Assembly (NCBI GenBank): GCA_020073145.1
Contig: JAIQFS010000010.1
Coordinates: 62,001 to 126,000 of the forward strand
DNA: 64,000 bases
From: Terriglobia bacterium
GTDB taxonomy: Bacteria > Acidobacteriota > Terriglobia > Bryobacterales > Bryobacteraceae
Direction: 5' to 3'
Below are positions 40,887 through 49,353 of the stretch, piece by piece. The notes beneath the pieces are model-generated. The model had not been told where the DNA came from. It worked only from the letters and a program-made list of their open reading frames with translations, and searched no databases. Both the position numbers and the translations under genes were made by a program. How positions within the stretch are numbered: the stretch's first letter is position 1; each line of letters starts with the position of its first letter.

Positions 40887-42512
40887 CTACTTCACAGAAA
40901 CCGTTCCCGCGGCTGAAATCTTCGCCGCCGCCTCCGCCGGTACTTTCCACGACCGGTCGAAGCGTCCCGAAGCCACGACATGCGCCATCGAACCTTTGAA
41001 CACCACGAAGTCCCCCAGCGTCGACAGTTCCTGAAACAACCTAGGGCCAAACCGGTTCGAGGGGATTCCAGAGCCGTCCCAGCCGGTCCAAAACGGGAGC
41101 CCGGAGTTCACCAGAACGTAGTGTGCCCCCATTGGAGCAAGGAACAACAGCCCATAATCGGCCGCGCCCGGCGACAGCGCCAGCGGAAGCCGGTCGGCGA
41201 AGCGCGCAATCACGGAATTGGTTTCGCGGGTGCCGAACAGCACCAGATCGCCGTTCGCCAAGTCCTGCTCGGTGACGTCCAGATCGGCCTTCACCTTCAG
41301 CTTCAGCCGCAGCCTCTCCCGCGCCGTGGACCAACCCGCCGCCTCCTCCGCTACTTTGCGGCGCTCGTCCATTTCATCGCTCGACGAGGTTCCGCCCGTC
41401 CCGTAGACGTAGATGTGCCTGCCGGACACCGCTTCCGCAATCGGGCCTTCCGCCCCCGGCCCCTTGCCGCTTCGCGCAATCATCCCTTGTTGCCAGACGC
41501 CCCCCTGCTTACGAAAAGACACCGAAGCCGCCTTCGGAAATCGTAGTGCCGTATTGTCGATCGTGACTTCGGCGACTGGATGGTCGAGTGAAATCGTGAA
41601 CCCATCCAGATTCTGAGTGTCCACCCGAACTGCGCCCGGCCCCGTCTGCCGCGCGTCGATCGACGCCGCCACCCCGGGGGTCAGCCCGTCCATCCGCACC
41701 CAGTATGCCGATCCATACCGGTACGAGTCCGAGGTCAGGCGCACCCGCTCCGGAAACCGGTTGCGCCGGAACTGGCGGAACCACTCGAAGACGGCGCCGC
41801 CTCGGTACGCAGAGTCCCAAGCATTGTGTCGCACCGCCGGGTATTCGATGTATTCCGTCGGCACCCCCGCGTCCAACAGCCGCCGTTGCCACTGGCGTGA
41901 GGACTCCGCCGGTACCAGCGGGTCCAGTTCGCCGTGAAACAACCGCACCGGCACATTCAGCGCGTTGCCTGCCAGGACCTCCAGCCCCGGCGTCGGTTCG
42001 CCGCACACCACCGCCACGGCCGCCCACACATCCGGCCGCGTCAGGGCGAGCCGCAAAGCCCCGCCGCCGCCCATCGAGATGCCCGTCAGGTAGACCCGGT
42101 CTTCATCCACCGGAAACCGGCGTTCCACGTCCGCCAGCACGTCATACACATCCCGCTCCGCGATCCCCTCGTATCCCATGGTTCCCCGCGCCAGCGGGCT
42201 CGCCACCAGGAACTCCACATCGCGCGGATGAAACAACCGCAACGGCGCCAGGCTCCCGTCCGCCACCCGGTTGGCCGATCCGAAAACCCTCATTAACCCG
42301 ATCTCGGGGCTGGATTCTTCGGCATGCAGGCTGATGACCAGCGGGTATTTCCGGGCTGGATCAAAGTCCGGAGGCACGTAGAGGGCGTAGGGCTGGTCGG
42401 AATCATCCACTCGCGAAACAAAGCTAGCCACCTGGGGCCCGGTTGCCGCCCCTTGCGCCCATAGCAGCGCCAGAGCAGCAAAAGCAGCGGTTCCAGCTAA
42501 GATTCTCAACAT
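40887..42512 (-). CDS. Exported alpha/beta hydrolase (prolyl-oligopeptidase/esterase-like)
   Basis: A 541-residue exported protein. After the signal peptide (1-20), the hydrolase domain shows YVPPDFDPARKYPLVISLH, nucleophile in GISMGGGGAL (Ser of GxSxG), Asp in FHGELDPLVP and His in RHNAWDSAY, all in the right order by about residue 270. The remaining 270 residues form a second beta-rich region with VRMDGLTPGV, a VRVDTQNLDGF stretch, and a long C-terminal part including DLVLFGTRETNSVI. Similar two-part proteins in acidobacteria are peptidase or esterase candidates; the substrate is unknown. The start puts the signal peptide at the N-terminus. Confidence 0.8.
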   Translation of the reverse strand: MLRILAGTAAFAALALLWAQGAATGPQVASFVSRVDDSDQPYALYVPPDFDPARKYPLVISLHAEESSPEIGLMRVFGSANRVADGSLAPLRLFHPRDVEFLVASPLARGTMGYEGIAERDVYDVLADVERRFPVDEDRVYLTGISMGGGGALRLALTRPDVWAAVAVVCGEPTPGLEVLAGNALNVPVRLFHGELDPLVPAESSRQWQRRLLDAGVPTEYIEYPAVRHNAWDSAYRGGAVFEWFRQFRRNRFPERVRLTSDSYRYGSAYWVRMDGLTPGVAASIDARQTGPGAVRVDTQNLDGFTISLDHPVAEVTIDNTALRFPKAASVSFRKQGGVWQQGMIARSGKGPGAEGPIAEAVSGRHIYVYGTGGTSSSDEMDERRKVAEEAAGWSTARERLRLKLKVKADLDVTEQDLANGDLVLFGTRETNSVIARFADRLPLALSPGAADYGLLFLAPMGAHYVLVNSGLPFWTGWDGSGIPSNRFGPRLFQELSTLGDFVVFKGSMAHVVASGRFDRSWKVPAEAAAKISAAGTVSVK

Positions 42513-42690
42513 CGCGGGAGGTCTGCGAGCCTGACCGAACTGTATCATAACCTTCGGGTGGGGAATCTTCCCGAGCGGCGGCCCAAAACTAGTTTCTCAG
42601 TACGCGGTTCGGTACCCGCACGGTACACTCAGCACTCGTGTCCGGGGGCCTTCTGCGGTGAAATGGGTCCAGGAAGAAGGAACCATCGCC

Positions 42691-42891
42691 ATGACACAGA
42701 TTCAGTCTCTCCTCTACGCCGCCGCGCTGTTCCTGGCGTTGACGTCGCTTCTGAAATGGAAGTACCGCCGGGAGATCAAGACTGTCCGCATGCAGCGGAG
42801 CCTGCGTCTGTATTCGCTGCGCGTGCTCACCGAACTCTCCGGCGGAATCGCGAACGGCTTGTCGGGCGCAAACCTGGGGACCGCCTGCTAA
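42691..42891 (+). CDS. Small membrane protein, 66 residues
   Basis: Begins MTQIQSLLYAAALFLALTSL, one hydrophobic helix, followed by a basic cytoplasmic-looking part (KWKYRREIKTVRMQRSLRLY) and a short tail. No family is recognised. A GAAGGA lies about 12 bases before the ATG. A second tiny membrane frame begins two bases after its stop. Base composition is like the neighbours. Confidence 0.5.
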   Translation: MTQIQSLLYAAALFLALTSLLKWKYRREIKTVRMQRSLRLYSLRVLTELSGGIANGLSGANLGTAC

Positions 42892-42892
42892 T

Positions 42893-42982
42893 ATGATCCT
42901 CGCGCTGCAAGCTCTCTACCCGATCGCGTTCCTGCTGATGCTCTCGTCGTTCCTGGTCTGGCTCCACGAGCAGCAGGATTAA
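42893..42982 (+). CDS. Candidate 29-residue membrane microprotein
   Basis: ATG at 42893, two bases after the stop of the preceding small gene, begins a frame reading MILALQALYPIAFLLMLSSF then LVWLHEQQD and stop. It is a single hydrophobic helix with a short polar end, a layout typical of genuine small accessory subunits (as with KdpF or CydX-like proteins). No ribosome site of its own is visible, so coupling to the upstream small gene is likely. Too short for homology judgement by eye. Confidence 0.4.
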   Translation: MILALQALYPIAFLLMLSSFLVWLHEQQD

Positions 42983-42988
42983 TCGGCG

Positions 42989-43195
42989 CTAGAGGTCGCG
43001 GCGGCGCAGCAGCTCCTGCTCCGCGCGGAACCAGTCTTCCCAGGGCGATCCGCCCTTTTCTCCGCGAGCTTCCCAATACGAATAGGCCAGCCGGGCGATG
43101 TCCGCTTCGGCAGGGGCGCTCAAATCGTCATCCGCGCCCATGGTGCGGACTATGGTGCGGCTGAGCCGGTCATCCAGCATTCTGCTCGGCTTCAT
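42989..43195 (-). CDS. DUF2934-family protein
   Basis: A 68-residue protein whose C-terminal half is the DUF2934 motif: IARLAYSYWEARGEKGGSP then WEDWFRAEQELLRR. These small helical proteins are common in acidobacteria and proteobacteria, with unknown function. ATG 43195 has a GGAGGTGG site just upstream. An in-frame extension to 43291 is possible but lacks support. Confidence 0.8.
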   Translation of the reverse strand: MKPSRMLDDRLSRTIVRTMGADDDLSAPAEADIARLAYSYWEARGEKGGSPWEDWFRAEQELLRRRDL

Positions 43196-43308
43196 CACGC
43201 CACCTCCAAATCTCATTGTAGATCCGCGCACTGCCGGCCGCCTCCGGCGTGGGGTCGCGTGGCAGGAGGCCGCGCCGTACCCCCGCCGCACGGTTTATCC
43301 TGTCCTTC

Positions 43309-44184
43309 ATGAACCTTGCATTCCTTGGGCTTGGTAAGATGGGGGCCGGCATGGCGCGTAACCTGCTCCGCGCCGGCCACCGCGTGGCGGTGTACAACCG
43401 GTCGCGCGAAAAAGCCGAAGCCCTGGCTATCGATGGCGCGCGGGTAACCGAGACGCCCTCCCAGGCGTGCCTCGGCTGCGAAGTCGCGTTCACCATGCTG
43501 GGCGATGATGCTTCGGTAGCAGAGACCGTCTGGAGCGAAAACGGTCTGGCTCGCGGACTCGGCCGGGGGGCCATTCACGTCTCGTCCACCACCATCAGCA
43601 CCGCCCTGGCCCGCCGTCTGGCGGCGGAGCACGCGCGCCGCGGCCAGCGGTTTCTCAGTGCTCCGGTCTTCGGACGTCCCGAAGCCGCCGAAGCGCAAAA
43701 GCTGCTCATCGTGACCGCCGGCCCCGAGGAGATCCGCGTGCGCTGCCAGCTTCTGTTCGACGCTCTCGGCCGCCAGACTTTCGTCGCCGGCAACGAGCCG
43801 TGGCAGGCCAACGCCGTCAAACTCTGCGGCAATTTCATGATCGCCAGCCTCATCGAATCCTTCGGCGAGTCGTTCGCGACCCTCCGCAAAGCCGGCGTCG
43901 TTCCGCGAGTATTTCTCGATGTCATGAACGCCCTGTTCGCCTCGCCCCTCTACGCCAACTACGGCAAGATGATCGCCACCGAGCAGTTCGAGCCTGCCGG
44001 CTTCTCCTTGGCGCTGGGTCTCAAAGACGTCCGCTTGGCCTGTGCCGCCGCGGACGAACTGGCCGCCCCCATGCCCCTGGCCAGCTTGTTGAAGGATCAA
44101 TTCCTCGCCGCCCTGGCCGCCGGCCAAGCCGATCAGGATTGGTGCAGCATGTCCCGCGTGGCCGCGCGGAACGCCGGACTGTAA
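43309..44184 (+). CDS. NAD(P)-dependent beta-hydroxyacid dehydrogenase family
   Basis: A 291-residue two-domain reductase of the 3-hydroxyisobutyrate dehydrogenase/GLYR group. FLGLGKMGAGMARNLLRAGH binds the cofactor, VYNRS fits NADP preference, and the substrate loop reads HVSSTTIS. The catalytic Lys is in ANAVKLCGNFM (about 185-190). The C-terminal helical domain ends GLKDVRLACAAADELAAPMPLA. Likely substrates are small hydroxyacids or semialdehydes. ATG 43309 starts exactly at the Rossmann strand; 60 bases of open frame upstream are not coding-like. Confidence 0.9.
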   Translation: MNLAFLGLGKMGAGMARNLLRAGHRVAVYNRSREKAEALAIDGARVTETPSQACLGCEVAFTMLGDDASVAETVWSENGLARGLGRGAIHVSSTTISTALARRLAAEHARRGQRFLSAPVFGRPEAAEAQKLLIVTAGPEEIRVRCQLLFDALGRQTFVAGNEPWQANAVKLCGNFMIASLIESFGESFATLRKAGVVPRVFLDVMNALFASPLYANYGKMIATEQFEPAGFSLALGLKDVRLACAAADELAAPMPLASLLKDQFLAALAAGQADQDWCSMSRVAARNAGL

Positions 44185-44210
44185 CCGCGTCTCTCCAGTA
44201 TCCTGAGCTC

Positions 44211-45389
44211 ATGGACCAGCCCGCGAATCGAAAGCTCGGCCATGCCTGGCTCCTGCTCTGTCTGGGCCTCCTGTTCCACGTCATCGATGAAGCCGGCACC
44301 GGGTTCCTCTCGGTCTACAATCCCACCGTCCTCGCCATCCGAGAGCGAATTCCCTGGCTGCCCGTGCCGGCCTTCGAGTTTCGTTTCTGGCTGGCGGGGC
44401 TGCTGGCAGCTGTCGCGCTGTTGTTGGCGATGGCGCCGTTCGTCTATCGCGGCGCGGCGTGGACCCGGCCCATCGCCCACCTCTTCTCCGGCATCATGAT
44501 TCTCAACGCCCTCGGCCACACGGCAGGCACCATTGCCGGCCGGACTTTCGCTTCCATCCATTTCCCGCGACCCATGCCGGGCTTCTATTCCTCACCGTTT
44601 CTGCTGGCCGCGGCGGTCTATCTCCTCGTCCGCCTCCGGAAGCCCCTGCCGGATCTTCGGACCTTGCGCGCCATGCGGAGCCAGTGGGATCGCCGCGCCG
44701 TCGAGAACGCCCGCCACTATGTCGCCACCGGCCAAACCGAGTGGACCGCCGGCGAGTTCTTCGCTTCCGGAGAGGAAACCATCCGCAACGTGATCCTCAC
44801 CGACATGGAGAATATCTGCCAGGGGAAGGATCCACGGTCGATGCGCGTGCTCGAAATCGGCTGCGGCGCGGCCCGCGTCACCCGCGGACTGGCCGGGCTG
44901 TTTGGCGAAGTCCACGCGGTCGATGTGAGCGGTGAAATGGTCCGTCTCGCGCGCGAGGCCCTGGCCTCTTGTCCCAATGCGCACGTCTACCAGAACAACG
45001 GCATGGACCTCTCGATGCTACCCGATCTGCGCTTCGATTTTGCCTTCTCCACCATCGTCTTCCAGCACATCCCCACGCGCACCATCATCGAACACTACGT
45101 GCGCGAAACCGGCCGCTTTCTGCAGCCGGGCGCCTTGTTCAAGTTCGAGGTGCACGGCACGAAGGTCCGCCCTCCAGGCTTTCTGCGCCGCCAGGCGCGC
45201 AAAGTGCGCCGCCTTCTCTGGCCGAACGATAGAGACATTGACCTGGACACGCAAAGCTGGTTCGGTGTGAACCTGACGCCGCGCGACGCGCTGCGTATGG
45301 CCGAAGCCACCGGCTTTGAGCTTCGATACCAGCACGGGCACGACACGCAGAATTACTGGCTGTGGTTCTTCAAACAGCCGGTTCCGTAG
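44211..45389 (+). CDS. Fusion of HXXEE-like membrane domain and SAM methyltransferase
   Basis: A 392-residue fusion. Residues 1-145 have about four membrane helices with the HVIDE motif near 24-28, NALGHTAGT near 102-110 and a PGFYSSP loop near 124-130, a pattern like the HXXEE domain. Residues 150-392 form a soluble methyltransferase: VLEIGCGAARVTRGLA (motif I), a VDVSGEMV second strand, FDFAFSTIVFQHI and FKFEVHG. It likely methylates a membrane-associated small molecule or lipid, by inference. ATG 44211 is chosen; the open frame upstream overlaps the dehydrogenase gene in another phase. It lies 26 bases after that gene. Confidence 0.7.
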   Translation: MDQPANRKLGHAWLLLCLGLLFHVIDEAGTGFLSVYNPTVLAIRERIPWLPVPAFEFRFWLAGLLAAVALLLAMAPFVYRGAAWTRPIAHLFSGIMILNALGHTAGTIAGRTFASIHFPRPMPGFYSSPFLLAAAVYLLVRLRKPLPDLRTLRAMRSQWDRRAVENARHYVATGQTEWTAGEFFASGEETIRNVILTDMENICQGKDPRSMRVLEIGCGAARVTRGLAGLFGEVHAVDVSGEMVRLAREALASCPNAHVYQNNGMDLSMLPDLRFDFAFSTIVFQHIPTRTIIEHYVRETGRFLQPGALFKFEVHGTKVRPPGFLRRQARKVRRLLWPNDRDIDLDTQSWFGVNLTPRDALRMAEATGFELRYQHGHDTQNYWLWFFKQPVP

Positions 45390-45393
45390 AGCT

Positions 45394-47052
45394 TCAATCC
45401 GGCATCAACGCGAAGGTCCAGACCGAACCGCCGGCCGGCACTTTGCTCGCCGCATAACGGTTGGCCAGAGTGCCCCCGAGCCCCGACACAACGGTCACGT
45501 ACTGGCGGCCTTTGAAGGTGTAGGTAATGGCCGTCGAGTTGATGCTCGATCCCGTCTTGAACTGCCACAGCGTTTGGCCCGTGTCCTGGTCGAGCGCGAG
45601 GAACTCGCCGGTCAATTTGCCGGTGAACACCAGGCCGCCGCCAGTCGCCAGCATTCCGGCCGAACTGGGCAAATCAGTCAACGCCACTTCCCATTTTTTC
45701 CCGCCGCTCAGCGGATCGATCGCCGCGAAATGTCCGAAGACATCGCTGGCCCGTGAGTCCGGAAAACGCGCGTTGACGCCGGTCGTCGTACCGCCCTTGA
45801 CCGGCGGCCGCGGCGTCGCGAGCTGCTGGATGCGCGGCACGTTCCACGTGCTCGCGTAAATCAGGCCCGTATTCGGATTGAACGCGATCGGCACGGCGTT
45901 CGTTCCGCGCGACGGCCAGATCTCCACTTCTTCGCCGGCGGCGAACCTCTTGTAAATGTCCGTCAGCACCGGCCTCCCGCTGACCGGGTCGATGCCGCTC
46001 GCCCAATTGACCTTGACGTAAGGGTGCACGGCGATCAGCTTGCAGTTGGTGCGGTCCAGAACGTAGAGGAATCCGTTCTTATTCGCCTGGATCATCACCT
46101 TGCGGGGCCGGCCGTTCACCTGGAGGTCCGCCAGCACCTGCTCGTCAGTGGCGTCGACGTCATACACATCGTTGGGCGTGTATTGGAAGTAGCAAGCCAC
46201 CTCGCCCGTCTTCGGGCGGATGGCGAGCACGCTATTGGTGAATAGGCTGTCCAGGCCCTCGCGAGACCTGGGATCGTAGGGCTCCGCGTTGCCCGTTCCC
46301 CAGTACACCAGATCCAGTTGCGGATCGTAGGAGCCGGAGCGCCACGTCGGACCTCCTCCCTGCGACCAGGCATCGGTATTCTTCGGCCATGTCTCGGAAC
46401 CGGGCTCGCCAGGCGCCGGAATGGTGTAACGCCGCCACAGCTTTTTCCCGGTCTCCGGATCCCAGCCATCCAGAAAACCGCGCGTGGTCGACTCTCCGCC
46501 CGCCACTCCCGAAATCAGAACGCCGTTGGCCACAATCGGCCCGCCGGTGGCATAATAGCCCTCGCTCGCATCCGCGAATTTCTGGTTCCAGATCTGCTGG
46601 CCGGTCTTCATGTCAAGGGCCAGCACATGATTGTCCACCGTCACCCGAAAGAGCCTGCCGTTAAAGATGGTCGCCGCGCCCCGGTGAAACCCGATTCGCT
46701 TGATCCCTGGTTCGAGTTCCACCGGCGTCCGCCAGATTTGCCGGCCGGTTTCCACGTCGATGGCGAAGCTCCACTTGCCATTGATCGCGTACAGGACGCC
46801 GTTGTAGATGGTGGGCGCCGCCAATTCGCCCTGGTCGTTCATCAGGCTCGTGCTCCAGATGGGCACCAGCCGCTTTACATTCGATTGGTTGATTTGCGCA
46901 AGCGGGCTGTAGCTCTTTCGGTCATAGCCCATGCTCTCGGTGGTGACGTTGTCCGGATTTCTGCCATCGTGGACCAGTTCTTCCGTGGTTTGGGCCGTTC
47001 CCGGAACGCACCAAACTCCGAGCACCATCGTCAGCAGCCAGACCTTGTTCAT
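45394..47052 (-). CDS. PQQ-dependent alcohol dehydrogenase, methanol-dehydrogenase type
   Basis: A 552-residue exported eight-bladed propeller. The signal peptide (1-20) is followed by YSPLAQINQSNVKRLVPIW. Metal and cofactor residues of the family are seen: Glu in SGVAGGESTTRG, Asn in YWGTGNAEPYDP and Asp in PNDVYDVDATDEQ. The DxD spacing there is like XoxF-type enzymes, where the second Asp binds a lanthanide; this is inference. The usual adjacent Cys-Cys is absent (GFHRGAATIF). It should oxidise an alcohol in the periplasm and pass electrons to a cytochrome, none of which is adjacent. Confidence 0.85.
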   Translation of the reverse strand: MNKVWLLTMVLGVWCVPGTAQTTEELVHDGRNPDNVTTESMGYDRKSYSPLAQINQSNVKRLVPIWSTSLMNDQGELAAPTIYNGVLYAINGKWSFAIDVETGRQIWRTPVELEPGIKRIGFHRGAATIFNGRLFRVTVDNHVLALDMKTGQQIWNQKFADASEGYYATGGPIVANGVLISGVAGGESTTRGFLDGWDPETGKKLWRRYTIPAPGEPGSETWPKNTDAWSQGGGPTWRSGSYDPQLDLVYWGTGNAEPYDPRSREGLDSLFTNSVLAIRPKTGEVACYFQYTPNDVYDVDATDEQVLADLQVNGRPRKVMIQANKNGFLYVLDRTNCKLIAVHPYVKVNWASGIDPVSGRPVLTDIYKRFAAGEEVEIWPSRGTNAVPIAFNPNTGLIYASTWNVPRIQQLATPRPPVKGGTTTGVNARFPDSRASDVFGHFAAIDPLSGGKKWEVALTDLPSSAGMLATGGGLVFTGKLTGEFLALDQDTGQTLWQFKTGSSINSTAITYTFKGRQYVTVVSGLGGTLANRYAASKVPAGGSVWTFALMPD

Positions 47053-47170
47053 GATCGGCCTCCCCCGCACCGCATCAGCCTATCAAAAAACAGAAGTGGC
47101 GGCGTAGGCGAGCGTCCGCCGGCGCTCGCCCATTCCGCGCTCTGTGACCCAAGATCGGCGCTGACCCTGA

Positions 47171-47737
47171 TTACTTGCGCGGCCCGCGCGGCTCTGACGC
47201 TGGCGGCACGATATTCTTGATGCGCAGATACGTGACCATACTTCCGTAGATCTCGTTGTTGTGGCCGTAATTGAGCATCAGCAACGCCATCCGAAGATTC
47301 TTGGTCTGCCGCCCATTCTCCTGGGTGATGTCGATCGTCTCGGCGCCGGCAGCGTCGGTCAGCGCGCCGTACACGCCGTCACAGTAGGCGAATGCGTCGC
47401 TCAGCGCTTTCATGAATTCGGCTTTGCTGGCGAGCTTTTCCAGATTTTTCCCGGCGTTGGGATTCGGCTCGCCCTTGGCCTGAGAGCACCACAGAAAGTT
47501 GAAGTTCGCCACATGGCCCACCTGCTGGCCGAAGGTGCGCACTTCCTCCTGCGTCCCCGGGCGCAGCCCGTAGTTCTCCTCCGGCATCTTCTCGGCGGTT
47601 CGGGTAATCGTATTGTGATTGCGCGTATACGCGTCGCGAAGCCATGTGGACAGCGGGTTGGCCGAAGACGGCTGGCCGCTCTGCGCGAAGGCGGGAGCGG
47701 CCAGCAAGGACAAGGAAACGATGATGAAGAGCTTCAT
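47171..47737 (-). CDS. Exported DinB-family protein
   Basis: A 188-residue protein with a signal peptide (1-18, ending AFA) and a DinB/YfiT-like four-helix domain: TITRTAEKMPEENYGLRPG, VRTFGQQVGHVANFNFL with a candidate metal His, and LNYGHNNEIYGSMVTYLRI with another. DinB-like proteins bind a metal by three His; the third is not clear here. An exported version is unusual for the superfamily but common in acidobacteria. It is 35 bases downstream of the PEBP gene on the same strand. Confidence 0.8.
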   Translation of the reverse strand: MKLFIIVSLSLLAAPAFAQSGQPSSANPLSTWLRDAYTRNHNTITRTAEKMPEENYGLRPGTQEEVRTFGQQVGHVANFNFLWCSQAKGEPNPNAGKNLEKLASKAEFMKALSDAFAYCDGVYGALTDAAGAETIDITQENGRQTKNLRMALLMLNYGHNNEIYGSMVTYLRIKNIVPPASEPRGPRK

Positions 47738-47772
47738 GACTCTCTCCTCCTGCGGGGAAGCCAGGCGCGATC

Positions 47773-48393
47773 CTATTGCGGCGGAGCGTGAAAACGCCCC
47801 ACGTAGGCGGCCTTGCCAATGACGTGGCCATCCATCGCCTTGATCAGATCCTCACGCGTGGTATTGGCGGGCAGATTCAGCTTCGTATCCAGCGCGTAAA
47901 ACTCGAACACGTAGTGATGGAACGGCCCCGGACCGGCGCCCGGTCCGAAATAAGCTCCGGGATTTCCGCCCCGATTCGCGATGCCGGGACCGTTTCGAGT
48001 CCCATCGGCCAAGTCGCCCGCGCCTAATGCCTCTGGCAATCCCTTGGCGCTGCCGGGGATGTTGAACGCAGACCAGTGCAACGTGTCGGTTGTGGTTTTG
48101 TTGGTGGAATTCTCAATGTCATGGAAAATCACGGCGTAGGTTTGCAGAGCCTCCGGCGCGGCGGCCGGTTCGGTGCCTTGCATCCAGTGAAACTCGAAGG
48201 CCGGGGACTTATTTCCGCCGCGGCCGGCATTCACCATGGGCACTTCGCCGCCATCCGGCCAGGCCGTCGAGGTGACCGAAAGCACGATCCGCGGCGGACC
48301 GCCTTTTCGCGCTCCGGGTCCTTGCGCCATGACCAGGGCGCTCGATGACAGGCCGACGATCGCGGACAGCAAAATTTGTTGCGTTCTCTTCAT
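47773..48393 (-). CDS. Exported PEBP/YbhB-family protein
   Basis: A 206-residue protein with signal peptide (1-23) and the phosphatidylethanolamine-binding/Raf-kinase-inhibitor-like fold: SPAFEFHW, YAVIFHDIENS, the HWSAFNIPGSAKGLPEAL block and the glycine-rich YFGPGAGPGPFHHYVFEFYALD. These proteins bind small anionic ligands; the role in bacteria is uncertain. ATG 48393 has an AGGAG site about 8 bases upstream. Likely co-transcribed with the DinB-like gene. Confidence 0.88.
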   Translation of the reverse strand: MKRTQQILLSAIVGLSSSALVMAQGPGARKGGPPRIVLSVTSTAWPDGGEVPMVNAGRGGNKSPAFEFHWMQGTEPAAAPEALQTYAVIFHDIENSTNKTTTDTLHWSAFNIPGSAKGLPEALGAGDLADGTRNGPGIANRGGNPGAYFGPGAGPGPFHHYVFEFYALDTKLNLPANTTREDLIKAMDGHVIGKAAYVGRFHAPPQ

Positions 48394-48486
48394 TGGCATT
48401 TCTCCTGAACTAAAGATCCACAGACTGCTCATGTTGTAGTGTATCCGAGACGCGTCTCCAATAGCGGCCGGCTTCTGTGCCAGAAT

Positions 48487-49353
48487 ATGGAAACGCCGAT
48501 GAGACCGGTCCCTCGATCCGCAATCCGTGTGTTCGTTTTTCTCGCTGTGGCGCCAGGCACGCTCGTGGGACAGTGGCCGGCATACCCAACGCCTGGGGTT
48601 CCCAGGTTACCCGGCGGGCAGCCGAATCTGAACGGGCCCGCCCCGAGAACCGCATACGGCAAGCCGGATTTTTCCGGAATCTGGAGGTTCGTCGATAGCC
48701 CCGATTCGCGGCCGGGGCCGCCGCCTCCCGCGGGGGTGGGCACCATTGGCATCGGCCTGCGCGTTCCGGGATTGAATCAGTTCTTCGATATCGGCTCGAT
48801 GCTCCAGGACGGCCTCCCCTTCCAACCGTGGGCGGCGACTCTTCGCAAAGAGCGGGCCGCGCAAAACAACAAGGACAATCCCGACGCGCATTGCCTGCCC
48901 CTCGGCCTGATGCAACTGCATACCCACCCCGAACCGAGAAAGATCATCCAGAGTCCCGGTGTGATGGTCATGCTGTACGAAGCGAACGGAGGGGTCCGGC
49001 AGATCTTTACCGATGGGCGGCCCTTGCCCAAGAACGATCCGCAGCCGTCGTGGTATGGCTACTCCACGGGAAAGTGGGAGGGCGACACGCTGGTGGTGGA
49101 GACCATCGGCTTCCGCGACGATGTCTGGCTGGATGTCGAAGGCAGCCCGCTCACCGAAGCCGCCAAAATGACCGAGCGCTTCCGGCGCGTGAATTACGGG
49201 AATCTGGAAATCGAAATTACCGTCGACGATCCGAAGGCCTATACCAAGCCGTGGACCGTCAAGGTGGGTCACCGCATCATGCTCGACACGGAGTTGATCG
49301 AATTCGTGTGCCAGGAAAATGAAAAGGACGCGGGACACTATGCCGGCAAGTAA
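48487..49353 (+). CDS. Secreted unknown-family protein, paralog 3
   Basis: A 288-residue member of the family at 3758-4624 and 5621-6502. It has a signal peptide ending LVG, then QWPAYPTPGVPRLPGGQ. The linker is short, and the conserved core has NPDAHCLPLGLMQLH, PRKIIQSPG, VRQIFTDGRPLPKNDPQPSWYGYS in parts and GFRDDVWLDVEGSPLT, ending IEFVCQENEKDAGHYAGK. WW of the other copies is SW here. ATG 48487 or 48499 may be the start. The next gene overlaps its last 14 bases. Confidence 0.75.
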   Translation: METPMRPVPRSAIRVFVFLAVAPGTLVGQWPAYPTPGVPRLPGGQPNLNGPAPRTAYGKPDFSGIWRFVDSPDSRPGPPPPAGVGTIGIGLRVPGLNQFFDIGSMLQDGLPFQPWAATLRKERAAQNNKDNPDAHCLPLGLMQLHTHPEPRKIIQSPGVMVMLYEANGGVRQIFTDGRPLPKNDPQPSWYGYSTGKWEGDTLVVETIGFRDDVWLDVEGSPLTEAAKMTERFRRVNYGNLEIEITVDDPKAYTKPWTVKVGHRIMLDTELIEFVCQENEKDAGHYAGK

